Assembly: GCA_016929985.1 (NCBI GenBank)
Contig: JAFGIH010000549.1
Span: 1 to 7,002, forward strand
Direction of reading: 5' to 3'
Source of the DNA: Thermoleophilia bacterium
Lineage (GTDB): Bacteria > Actinomycetota > Thermoleophilia > RBG-16-64-13
DNA: 7,002 bases
Position numbers and translations under genes: made by a program. Below the pieces are notes generated by a model, which had not been told where the DNA came from, made no database searches, and saw only the letters and a program-made list of their open reading frames with translations. This document shows positions 1-6,096 of the stretch, piece after piece (position 1 is the first letter of the stretch; each line of letters opens with the position of its first letter).

Positions 1-113
1 AGCTCCTTCTGGAACTTGCGCAGGCTGGTCGAGACCGCGTCCTGGGCGTCGGAGATCTCCGATGCTCCGGATGTCTCCTCGCTGAAGCCTGGCCTTGTTG
101 GTTTGTCAGTCAT
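1..113 (-). CDS. N-terminal fragment of an unrecognised protein (runs off the left edge)
   Basis: An open frame on the minus strand starts with ATG at 113-111 and stays open to the window edge, giving 37 complete codons. The peptide begins MTDKPTRPGFSEETSGASEI and continues with a Ser/Asp-rich stretch ending SLRKFQKEL. It is polar and charged, with no signal peptide or membrane segment; the last residues could begin an amphipathic or coiled-coil helix. A GGAGG ribosome binding site lies at 127-123, nine bases before the ATG, and a plausible sigma-70 promoter is at 251-224 on the same strand, which together support this start. The plus-strand reading of the same bases has no ribosome binding site. 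I do not recognise the family; too little is visible to assign a role. Confidence 0.7.
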   Translation of the reverse strand, partial: MTDKPTRPGFSEETSGASEISDAQDAVSTSLRKFQKE

Positions 114-135
114 CCGTTCACGCCTCCAGTCTCCT

Positions 136-154
136 GGATGGATGCCCGCCATCC
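136..154 (-). other. Small hairpin in the leader of the leftward gene
   Basis: GGATGG (136-141) and CCATCC (149-154) form a perfect 6-bp inverted repeat around a 7-base loop. It lies within the predicted leader of the minus-strand gene, about ten bases upstream of its ribosome binding site. It could be a leader structure, but a repeat this short may be chance. The rest of 155-223 shows only a 7-bp direct repeat CGGCGAG (154-160 and 172-178). Confidence 0.25.
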
Positions 155-223
155 GGCGAGCCCCTATCTGTCGGCGAGGTTCGACGGCACTCGTGACACC
201 TCACCGTGCTTGTTGCTAACCAC

Positions 224-251
224 ATAGTACTACTAAGTTCATAATAGTCAA
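224..251 (-). promoter_or_regulatory. Candidate sigma-70 promoter for the leftward gene
   Basis: Read on the minus strand there is a -35 TTGACT (251-246), a 16-base spacer and a -10 TACTAT (229-224). It sits in the most AT-rich part of the divergent region and points at the gene starting at 113, leaving a leader of about 100 bases. The -10 overlaps the small inverted repeat TAGTA-C-TACTA (225-235), a possible operator. The match is by eye only. Confidence 0.5.
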
Positions 252-303
252 GGGGCACTTGCACGGTGCGCACGACCCCGGATACCATCAGCGATTGAGG
301 AGG
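252..303 (+). promoter_or_regulatory. Upstream control region and ribosome binding site of the rightward cassette
   Basis: A hyphenated inverted repeat GGGG (252-255), GCAC-G-GTGC (261-269), CCCC (276-279) has near-equal arms of 5 and 6 bases and could be an operator. A weak promoter candidate overlaps it: TTGCAC (259-264), 18 bases, TACCAT (283-288). This would give a leader of only about 20 bases. AGGAGG at 298-303 is a strong Shine-Dalgarno site eight bases before the ATG at 312 and fixes that start. The promoter boxes are low confidence; the ribosome binding site is clear. Confidence 0.45.
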
Positions 304-311
304 TTGACGAG

Positions 312-1904
312 ATGCATTGGGAACACAACCTGTATGAGTATCTCAAGGGTCTGCCCGATCAGAGCCACTACGCGTTCGTGACCGGCACTCCGGGCCTTAA
401 TACTGCGGAATACTGGACCGATTGGTGCCGCGCACTCTTCTTCGCCGGCGCCTCCCTGTCCCTATGGAACGAAGCGCCTGAGTTGAAGTCCGCCTTCCTC
501 GCCGCCTGCTCACTCGAAGAGGGCATGGATGTCTTCCTGATCGGCAAGGCCGTCGAGGAGAGCGGCCTCGAGGCGGCGATCAGATCGATACTCCGCAACT
601 GGGGGAGCCTGACCGTGGAGGAGATCGAGCCGCGGGCCTGCCTCGCCATAGCGGGACTCCGACCGGAAGAGGCTCCTCCCGGGGGCGCGTCGGCCGCCGC
701 GGCTACTCCGGCTCCGTACCCCGGGGCGCCGCGGGCCCCGGTGGCCACGTGGGACTACGACTATCTGGACGAAGTCCCCGACGCGACGCTCGACCGCCTC
801 ATCCTCTTCCAAGCGGCCTCGCACGTGGCCGACTGGGAACGTTTCGCTCCCGAGGTCGACCGGGTGCTCGCCAGGGGTGGCCGCCTGATCATCGCGGAAG
901 CGCCGCTCGGAGGCAGGGAGTTCCGTGAAGCGCTGCACCTCGACTCGCATTACGAATCCTACGTATTGCGTGTTCTGTCGGGACTTGGGGTATGCGAGGA
1001 CGATCTCCCGGATGTCGGTCCGGCTGAACTGACGAAGGTCTTCCGGCCGTATTTCACCTGGGTCCGCTCGTGCTCGCACCAAGGCATGTACCTGTTCTAT
1101 GGGCAAAAGGGCGGTTTCGACCGCTTCGGCGCCGATCTCGATGTCGATGAGGACGCCCACCACGAGCCCGTCACGGCCTTCCCCACGGCTCACTCCTGGG
1201 TGCGCCAGTTCTTGGAGGTGAAGCCCACCCATCCTGCGTGGGGTCTCCTCAGCAAGGAAGAGAGGAAGCTCTTCGTTCCCACCATCCGCGATATCGAGAC
1301 ACCGCACACCGCCAAGCGCATCGCCTGGGGCGGCGGTTCCCTGTCGTGGATCTGGCACAACCAGGGGGACGTCACCGACCTCATGTGGAGCAACCTGGCC
1401 GTCAAGCCTGGGGACCGGGTCCTGTTGATCGGCGAATTCCCCGAGGACCTCGGTACCCTTGCGGAGGTGGAGAGGCGCGTCGGCCCCAGCGGGGAGATCG
1501 TCAAGGCCGTCCTGGTCAGCGCCCCTGTCCCCTACGGCTTCGCCGATGGCTATCCCGAAGGCTACTTCGACGTCGTCTTCGTGCCTCAAGGCATCCACAA
1601 CTGCGACGACTGGTCGCGTGACGCGCCGCGGTTGCTGCGGGCCCTCAAGCCTGGCGGCCAGGTGATGGCCGTGGAGTGCGGCACAGACCGTCCGGAGATG
1701 GCGGCCGCCCGCGAGACGAGCGCCCTGGTGCGGTTGGTGGGCGACCGAGTGTCGCGGCTGGCCCGGCCTGAGTGGCTTTCGGGCAGGTGGACGTCTCATG
1801 ACGTGTCTACCGACCAGCTTCGGGAGGCCTTCGGCGACGGGCTCACCGATGTGTGCTCTCTCGAGCACAAGGGATGGGTAGTGTTCTGGGGGTGCAAGCA
1901 GTAG
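312..1904 (+). CDS. Tandem methyltransferase-like (double Rossmann) protein, 530 aa
   Basis: This is a cytosolic protein made of two units that each resemble class I SAM-dependent methyltransferases. Unit 1 spans roughly residues 65-200: a motif-I-like strand and loop (VFLIGKAVEESG, 74-85), then an Ala/Pro/Gly-rich insertion (about 118-145), then the acidic strand and late motif (ARGGRLIIAE, 187-196). Unit 2 spans roughly 340-460: VLLIGEFPEDLG (370-381), the strand YFDVVFVPQG (418-427), and LKPGGQVMAVE (445-455). Both late motifs are typical of UbiE-like methyltransferases, but neither first loop has the usual GxGxG, so SAM binding is uncertain. There is no signal peptide or membrane segment. 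AGGAGG eight bases upstream supports the start. It leads a same-strand cassette, 110 bases before a flavin/Fe-S oxidoreductase, suggesting a shared substrate. Alternatives are a non-catalytic binding or carrier protein, or a methyltransferase with an unusual cofactor loop. Confidence 0.8.
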   Translation: MHWEHNLYEYLKGLPDQSHYAFVTGTPGLNTAEYWTDWCRALFFAGASLSLWNEAPELKSAFLAACSLEEGMDVFLIGKAVEESGLEAAIRSILRNWGSLTVEEIEPRACLAIAGLRPEEAPPGGASAAAATPAPYPGAPRAPVATWDYDYLDEVPDATLDRLILFQAASHVADWERFAPEVDRVLARGGRLIIAEAPLGGREFREALHLDSHYESYVLRVLSGLGVCEDDLPDVGPAELTKVFRPYFTWVRSCSHQGMYLFYGQKGGFDRFGADLDVDEDAHHEPVTAFPTAHSWVRQFLEVKPTHPAWGLLSKEERKLFVPTIRDIETPHTAKRIAWGGGSLSWIWHNQGDVTDLMWSNLAVKPGDRVLLIGEFPEDLGTLAEVERRVGPSGEIVKAVLVSAPVPYGFADGYPEGYFDVVFVPQGIHNCDDWSRDAPRLLRALKPGGQVMAVECGTDRPEMAAARETSALVRLVGDRVSRLARPEWLSGRWTSHDVSTDQLREAFGDGLTDVCSLEHKGWVVFWGCKQ

Positions 1905-1964
1905 GGGCGCCATGTGCGCGGTGGGACTCGCTGCACGGGGCGTGTTCCTGGCGCGAAGGAGGCG

Positions 1965-1994
1965 GTGGTAGTAGGCTGGGCCGAGCTCTACCAC
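1965..1994 (+). other. Stem-loop in the leader of the oxidoreductase gene
   Basis: GTGGTAG (1965-1971) pairs with CTACCAC (1988-1994). Inside, GCT (1975-1977) can pair with AGC (1984-1986) around a 6-base loop. It lies 20 bases before the oxidoreductase ATG, directly after an AAGGAGG purine run (1956-1962) with no start at usable spacing. No T-run follows, so it is not a standard terminator. It may be an mRNA processing or translational control structure, or chance. Confidence 0.35.
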
Positions 1995-2014
1995 ACAGAA
2001 AAGGACCGCAGGCC

Positions 2015-3967
2015 ATGACCGTAGAGAAGCACTACCCCCACGTTTTCCAGCCGATCCAGGTCGGCACCCTGACGCTGAAGAACCGTCTACAGTTCTCGCC
2101 GATCGTATCCGGGCACGCGGACGCGCTCACGGGGGCATCGAATCCCGAGCTGGTGGAGTTCGTCGGCGCGCAGGCTCGCTCGGGGGTCGGTCTGGTCACC
2201 ATCGGCTCTTCGCCCATCGACTTCGACAGGGCCCGCGACTTCTATGGGTGCCTCTCCGTCACGCGCGACAGCGACGTCGCCGATCTCTCGGTCATAGCCG
2301 AAGAGGTGCACCGTTACGGCGCCAAGATCTCCCTCGAGCTGACCCACGCGGGCGCCATCAGTGATCCGTCGTTCCTGCAGGGGCCGGCCTTCGTGCCCAC
2401 GGTCATCCCCGAGTTCCACAACGTCCGTTTCACCAAGGAGATCGAGCGCGGCGAGATGGACGAGGTCAGAGACCATTGGGCGGCCTGCGTCCGGCGGCTG
2501 CGGGAGGCCGGCTTCGACATGGCCATGATCCACGGCGCGCACGGCAACCTGTTCGCCTCGTTCCTCTCGTCGCTGCTCAACCGCCGCACGGACGAATACG
2601 GCGGGAGCCTGGAGAACCGCATGAGGTTCCCTCTGGAGGTGCTCGAGGCCTGCCGGGCCGAAGCCGGCGACCGATTCAACATCGAGTTGCGCATCAGCGG
2701 TGACGAGCGCGTGGCCGGGGGCGCCCCCCTTGAGGAGCGGATCGCCTTCCTGAACGCCGCCTCCGAATTCATCGACCTGGTGGTCGTTTCCTCCGGCCTC
2801 TTCATGGACCCGCGGGCCATCACCTACATGATCCCCAGCTACCACCTGCCGCATCTCTTGAATGTAGAGATCGCGGCGAGGATCAAGGCCGGCATCGGCA
2901 TCCCGGTCAGCGTGGTGGGAGGGATCACCTCGATCGACGAGGCGGAGGCCGTACTTGCCGCCGGCAAGGCCGACATGGTGGCCATGGCGAAGGCCCTCAT
3001 CGCCGACCAGGATCTTGCGATCAAGGCGCGGAGTGGCAGGGCGGCCGAGATCCGTCCGTGCCTGCGCTGCCTGGAGTGCTGCCGCGGACCCCATACGGGC
3101 GCACCGATGCGCTGCTCGGTCAACCCACAGGCCGGCCGTGAGGTGAAGTACCGTGAGATCCCCTTGGCCCGCACGAAGAAGAGGGTGCTGGTGATCGGGG
3201 GCGGCCCGGCGGGCATGACCGCGGTGCGGACGGCCGCGGAACGCGGGCACGATGTGACCCTGTGGGAGAAGGCGGACCGGCTGGGCGGCCGGCTCTACGA
3301 AGCCTCGGCGCTGCCCCAGAAGGACACTTTCCGCAAGTACATCGACTGGGCCATCGCGGCGACCATGAGGTCTGGCGCCCGGGTGATGCTGGGCAAGGAG
3401 GCCACACCCGAGGCCATCGAGGCTGAGGCGCCCGACGCCGTCATCGTGGCCGTGGGGGCGGAGTTGCTCTGTCCGCCGATAGAGGGGGTCGGGCTACCCA
3501 AAGTCATCACCGTGGTGGAGGCTGACCTGGGGCAAAAACCTGTCGGCCAGACCGTCGTGGTGGTAGGCGGCGGCCTGTCAGGCTCGGAATGCGCGGCCGG
3601 CCTGGCCATGCAGGGCAAGAAGGTCACGGTGATCGACATCCTGCCGGTGGAGCAGCTCTGCTGGGACCTTCTGGACCTGGCCAGGCTCGCTCTTTTCAAT
3701 CTCATGGAGGATACGGGGGTCGTACGCATGCAGGGGTCGGTCGCGGCCATCACGGAGACGGGCGTCACCATCACGCTGCCGGATGGGTCCGCGGTCGAGC
3801 TCCCTGCCGACACGGTGGTGATGGCCTGCGGCCTGCGTCCGGATACTTCGGTCGTCGATCCGCTGCTCGGCGTGGTGTCGGAGAGCTATCTGGTGGGTGA
3901 CTGCAACAACGTGGGCGCCATCTTTCACGCCAACCACGAGGCGTTCAACGTGGCCGTGGAGGTGTAA
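2015..3967 (+). CDS. FMN/[4Fe-4S]/FAD oxidoreductase of the dienoyl-CoA reductase / BaiH family, 650 aa
   Basis: Multi-cofactor NAD(P)H-dependent flavoenzyme of the family holding FadH, 2-enoate reductase, BaiCD/BaiH and trimethylamine dehydrogenase. Residues 5-340 form the old-yellow-enzyme barrel, with LTHAG (109-113), IHGAHGN (172-178) and RRTDEYGGSLENR (190-202). Four cysteines, C349-x2-C352-x3-C356-x10-C367, match the family's [4Fe-4S] ligands; Cys355 is extra. Residues 389-650 carry the FAD site VLVIGGGPAG (391-400), the NAD(P)H-site Rossmann VVVVGGGLSGSE (514-525) and a C-terminal VGDC (627-630). Length is normal for the family. The usual catalytic Tyr after HGAHG is Asn178, and the normal Arg of HAGR is Ala113. 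ATG 2015 is chosen because AAGGA lies at 2001-2005 and MTVEKHYPHVFQPIQVG begins the domain; the frame is open further upstream but has no good start. The substrate is unknown. The family is certain, the reaction is not: it could be enoate or steroid reduction, or oxidative demethylation. Confidence 0.92.
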   Translation: MTVEKHYPHVFQPIQVGTLTLKNRLQFSPIVSGHADALTGASNPELVEFVGAQARSGVGLVTIGSSPIDFDRARDFYGCLSVTRDSDVADLSVIAEEVHRYGAKISLELTHAGAISDPSFLQGPAFVPTVIPEFHNVRFTKEIERGEMDEVRDHWAACVRRLREAGFDMAMIHGAHGNLFASFLSSLLNRRTDEYGGSLENRMRFPLEVLEACRAEAGDRFNIELRISGDERVAGGAPLEERIAFLNAASEFIDLVVVSSGLFMDPRAITYMIPSYHLPHLLNVEIAARIKAGIGIPVSVVGGITSIDEAEAVLAAGKADMVAMAKALIADQDLAIKARSGRAAEIRPCLRCLECCRGPHTGAPMRCSVNPQAGREVKYREIPLARTKKRVLVIGGGPAGMTAVRTAAERGHDVTLWEKADRLGGRLYEASALPQKDTFRKYIDWAIAATMRSGARVMLGKEATPEAIEAEAPDAVIVAVGAELLCPPIEGVGLPKVITVVEADLGQKPVGQTVVVVGGGLSGSECAAGLAMQGKKVTVIDILPVEQLCWDLLDLARLALFNLMEDTGVVRMQGSVAAITETGVTITLPDGSAVELPADTVVMACGLRPDTSVVDPLLGVVSESYLVGDCNNVGAIFHANHEAFNVAVEV

Positions 3968-4005
3968 GGGCGTCGCGGATCTAGACCGAGCCAAGGGCAT
4001 GTTTC

Positions 4006-4026
4006 GCAATTTCGCAATCAGGCAAT
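4006..4026 (+). repeat. Three GCAAT direct repeats at 8-bp spacing before arsR
   Basis: GCAAT occurs at 4006-4010, 4014-4018 and 4022-4026, exactly eight bases apart, with spacers TTC and CAG. Part of it is a perfect tandem octamer TTTCGCAA (4002-4009 and 4010-4017). The array ends nine bases before the ArsR start, so it overlaps any promoter or leader for that gene. It may be an operator for the regulator or a product of strand slippage. ArsR operators are usually inverted repeats, which this is not. Confidence 0.55.
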
Positions 4027-4035
4027 AAGTACGGT

Positions 4036-4356
4036 ATGAACGAGGATCGAGAACGCTATGCCATGCATGCCCGTGTGTTCGCGGCGCTCGCCAACCCGAC
4101 GCGCCACGAGCTCATGCATCTGCTGTGCAAAGAGGCTCGCACCCCCAGCGACCTGGCGGAGGCTATGGGGGTCAGCCGGCCTAACGTGTCGCAGCACCTG
4201 GCCCTGCTCCAGCGGGAGGGTCTCGTGAAGCGTTCGCGCCAGGGTGGCAGGGTGCTGTGGGAGGTCATCGACCCGCGGCTCTCTCAAGCCTGCGCATTGA
4301 TAGACGAGATCCTTGCCCGCCAGTTTGCCGACAAAGTGGAGGTACTCCAGAGATGA
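4036..4356 (+). CDS. ArsR-family winged-helix transcriptional regulator, 106 aa
   Basis: Small dimeric DNA-binding repressor of the ArsR/SmtB type. The fold can be followed through ALANPTRHELMHLLC (17-31), the helix-turn-helix TPSDLAEAMGVSRPNVSQHL (36-55), and the wing VKRSRQGGRVLWEVID (64-79). Length is typical. It lacks the CVC metal motif of ArsR/SmtB at the start of the helix-turn-helix (RTPSDL instead). It does have two cysteines: Cys31 at the end of helix 2 and Cys86 in the last helix, so a thiol-based or ligand-based signal is possible. The start at 4036 has only a weak ribosome binding site; an in-frame ATG at 4063 is an alternative but would cut into the conserved first helix. It lies 68 bases after the oxidoreductase, with no clear terminator between, and overlaps the next gene. 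It probably regulates the cassette and itself. Confidence 0.9.
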   Translation: MNEDRERYAMHARVFAALANPTRHELMHLLCKEARTPSDLAEAMGVSRPNVSQHLALLQREGLVKRSRQGGRVLWEVIDPRLSQACALIDEILARQFADKVEVLQR

Positions 4357-4550
4357 TCCGCATGGACCTTGTCTGCAGCAAATGCAAACACACCTTTGAG
4401 CTCCAAGCTGAGACCAACCTCAAGGACGAGGAGAAAAACTGCCCCCAGTGCGGCTCCGACCGCGTGCGCCAGACGTTCACCAGCTATCTGCGCAACGGGC
4501 CCCTTCTCGATCCCCAGTGGAGTTGCGGCACCCACCGAGGGTTTGGCTGA
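4353..4550 (+). CDS. Small zinc-ribbon protein, 65 aa
   Basis: The protein has two CxxC knuckles, CSKC (8-11) and CPQC (30-33, followed by GSDRVRQ), the arrangement of FmdB-like and other two-knuckle zinc ribbons that bind one Zn. A third pair, CGTH (58-61), sits at the C-terminus in WSCGTHRGFG, which is not part of the usual fold and could bind a second metal or a partner. The ATG at 4353 overlaps the ArsR stop codon as ATGA, with GGAGG at 4338-4342 ten bases upstream, so the two genes are translationally coupled. A second in-frame ATG at 4362 is possible. The coupling implies a function tied to the regulator, for example metal or redox sensing, or to the cassette; the role is unknown. There is no signal peptide or membrane segment. 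Confidence 0.8.
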   Translation: MIRMDLVCSKCKHTFELQAETNLKDEEKNCPQCGSDRVRQTFTSYLRNGPLLDPQWSCGTHRGFG

Positions 4551-4561
4551 GGCTGATGCCG

Positions 4562-4581
4562 GGCGGCGCAGTTGCGCCGCT
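4562..4581 (+). terminator. GC hairpin between convergent genes, likely terminator
   Basis: GCGGCGC (4563-4569) and GCGCCGC (4574-4580) form a perfect 7-bp stem around AGTT, extended by a G-T wobble (4562/4581). It begins 11 bases after the zinc-ribbon stop and lies 23 bases past the stop of the convergent MocR gene, so it could end transcription from both sides. Neither side has a T-run, so it may need Rho or act only as an RNA-stabilising 3' structure. Confidence 0.5.
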
Positions 4582-4601
4582 ACTCACATCCGCTACTCAC
4601 A
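4577..4601. repeat. 12-bp tandem direct repeat
   Basis: CCGCTACTCACA occurs at 4577-4588 and again at 4590-4601, separated by one base (period 13). The first copy overlaps the right arm of the hairpin, and the second reaches to within three bases of the MocR stop codon (4604-4606). It looks like a small local duplication; no function is evident. Confidence 0.6.
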
Positions 4602-4603
4602 CC

Positions 4604-6079
4604 CTACGGCAGCCGCGACGCCGGCCGGGACGATCCGGCGTCGGCCAACTGGTGAGCCATCTCGGCGAGGCGCGACAAGGCAGGCTCCGTGCGCTTCGAC
4701 CAGTAGGCCGCGTTCAGCCGTACGCAATTGGTGAAATGCGATCCCACCGAGAACAGGTGCCCCGGCACCACCGAGATGCCTGCCTCCAGCGCCATGCGGA
4801 AGAGCACCAGGGAGTCCACCCGCGGAGGCATCTCCACCCAGAGCACGTACCCGCCGCTGGGTGTTGAAACCCGGGTGCCCTCAGGGAACTGATCGACGAC
4901 TGCTTGGGCCATGTGGTCTACACGCGCCGCGTAGGCGCGCCGCAGGCGGCGGAGGTGATGCTCGTATCCTCCGTGCGAGAGGTACTCGGTGAGGACCATC
5001 TGTGTCATGAGGGGCGCGCGCCCCGTCAGCGCCTCACGCACGTGCTTGACAGGCTTCAGGAAACGGCCCGGAGCGATCCACCCGACACGGTAGGTGGGGG
5101 CGATGTCCTTGCTGAACGACGAGCAGAGTAGAACGAGTCCCTTCTTGTCATAGCACTTGCAAACGGTGGGCCGGCTGCCTGCGAAATAGAGCTCCCCGTC
5201 GACGTCATCCTCGATGAGGGGGATCTCCTTCTCAGCCAGCATCGCTACCAACCGGCGCTTGGCGGCGTCGGGCACGGAACTGCCCAGCGGGTTGCTGAAG
5301 TTGGTCATGACCACCACCGCGCGCACGTCGTCGTGCAGGAGGGCGAACTGGAGCGCCTCGAGACTCATGCCCGTCACGGGGTGCGTGGGGATCTCGAGAG
5401 CTCGAAGCCCCAGGACCTCCAGGATCTGAAGGATGCCGAAGTAAGTCGGCGACTCCACGGCCACCAGGTCGCCGGTCTTAGTGGTCACCTGCAACGCGAG
5501 ACTGAGCGACTCGGTGCAACCCGAGGTGACGACCAAAGCGCTGCTGTCTAAGGCGCAACCCTGCATGCTGCGGCGTTGGGCGATCTGCCGGCGCAGCTCC
5601 TCCAATCCCTCGACCGAAGCATGGAGATCGCGATTGGCTTCGCCCCGCCGGGCCAGCGATCCGAGGATGCGGTTCAGCCGCTCGGTGGGCAGCAGCTCGG
5701 CGGCAGGGAGAGCCGCGCCAAAACGCACCATCCCCTGGGAGACCGATTCGAGTAGGACGTTGGCACCGAGATCGCTGATGGTGACCTCGGCAGGCCACGG
5801 CGACGCCGAAGACATGGTCGGCTGGGGGCGGGCTGATACTGAAGGCCGCCATGCGACGAAGTATCCCGACTGCGGTCGGGCCCGGATGACGCCCCGGTCT
5901 TCCAGGAGGCTGTAGGCTTCGAGCACGGTGGTGATGCTCACACCTCGTTCGCGGCTCATCTGTCTCACCGAGGGGATACGGTCGCCCGGGCGGAGTACCC
6001 CTTGAGAGACCTGGTCCGCAATGTCGTCGGCCAGGAGCACGTACTTGGGTGTTCTCGCTCGGGGAAGTCCCGTCTTCAT
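4604..6079 (-). CDS. MocR-type regulator: GntR winged helix fused to an aminotransferase-like domain, 491 aa
   Basis: PLP-dependent transcriptional regulator of the MocR subfamily (GabR, PdxR, YdcR relatives). Residues 10-76 are a GntR winged helix (LADDIADQVSQGVLRPGDRI, then PSVRQMSRERGVSITTVLEAY and the wing SGYFVA). Residues about 80-105 are a linker. Residues 110-480 are a fold-type I aminotransferase domain: ESPTYFG (209-215), SNPLG (262-266), EDDVDGELYF (290-299), SFSK with the PLP lysine Lys324, and NCVRLN with Arg454 that would hold a carboxylate. Length is normal. The tyrosine usual in the DxxY or EDDY/EDDIY region is absent (Val293, Asp294). The ATG at 6079-6077 is preceded by AGGGGG (6095-6090) ten bases upstream. 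It is divergent from a 73-aa gene, across direct repeats that are likely its operators. Such regulators usually sense amino acids, amines or PLP; the effector here is unknown. Confidence 0.93.
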   Translation of the reverse strand: MKTGLPRARTPKYVLLADDIADQVSQGVLRPGDRIPSVRQMSRERGVSITTVLEAYSLLEDRGVIRARPQSGYFVAWRPSVSARPQPTMSSASPWPAEVTISDLGANVLLESVSQGMVRFGAALPAAELLPTERLNRILGSLARRGEANRDLHASVEGLEELRRQIAQRRSMQGCALDSSALVVTSGCTESLSLALQVTTKTGDLVAVESPTYFGILQILEVLGLRALEIPTHPVTGMSLEALQFALLHDDVRAVVVMTNFSNPLGSSVPDAAKRRLVAMLAEKEIPLIEDDVDGELYFAGSRPTVCKCYDKKGLVLLCSSFSKDIAPTYRVGWIAPGRFLKPVKHVREALTGRAPLMTQMVLTEYLSHGGYEHHLRRLRRAYAARVDHMAQAVVDQFPEGTRVSTPSGGYVLWVEMPPRVDSLVLFRMALEAGISVVPGHLFSVGSHFTNCVRLNAAYWSKRTEPALSRLAEMAHQLADAGSSRPASRLP

Positions 6080-6096
6080 CGCCTTCGGGCCCCCTG

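Noticed and set aside
16..219. Plus-strand 67-codon frame at the left edge
   Set aside because: It has no ribosome binding site and lies over the promoter and leader of the minus-strand gene, which has better start signals.
1902..1904. TAG read as pyrrolysine in the methyltransferase
   Set aside because: Pyrrolysine sits inside MttB/MtbB/MtmB-type corrinoid methyltransferases. This protein is a Rossmann methyltransferase-like fold and the TAG lies at its natural C-terminus.
510..1994. Long minus-strand open frame (494 codons) opposite the methyltransferase-like gene
   Set aside because: A shadow of GC-rich codon bias. Its translation is Arg/His/Gly/Pro-rich with no recognisable domain, while the opposite strand has a clear fold and ribosome binding site.
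1853..2014. N-terminal extension of the oxidoreductase from ATG 1853
   Set aside because: It would overlap the end of the upstream gene and add 54 residues unlike the family. The start at 2015 has a ribosome binding site and begins exactly at the domain.
2087..3250. Minus-strand open frame (387 codons) opposite the oxidoreductase
   Set aside because: The plus strand carries unmistakable OYE and Fe-S motifs here; the antisense product shows only His/Arg/Gly-rich low-complexity sequence.
2015..3967. Naming the oxidoreductase fadH, baiH or trimethylamine dehydrogenase
   Set aside because: Domain order and Fe-S ligands are shared by all of these, but active-site residues differ and the neighbours match none of these pathways, so only the family is given.
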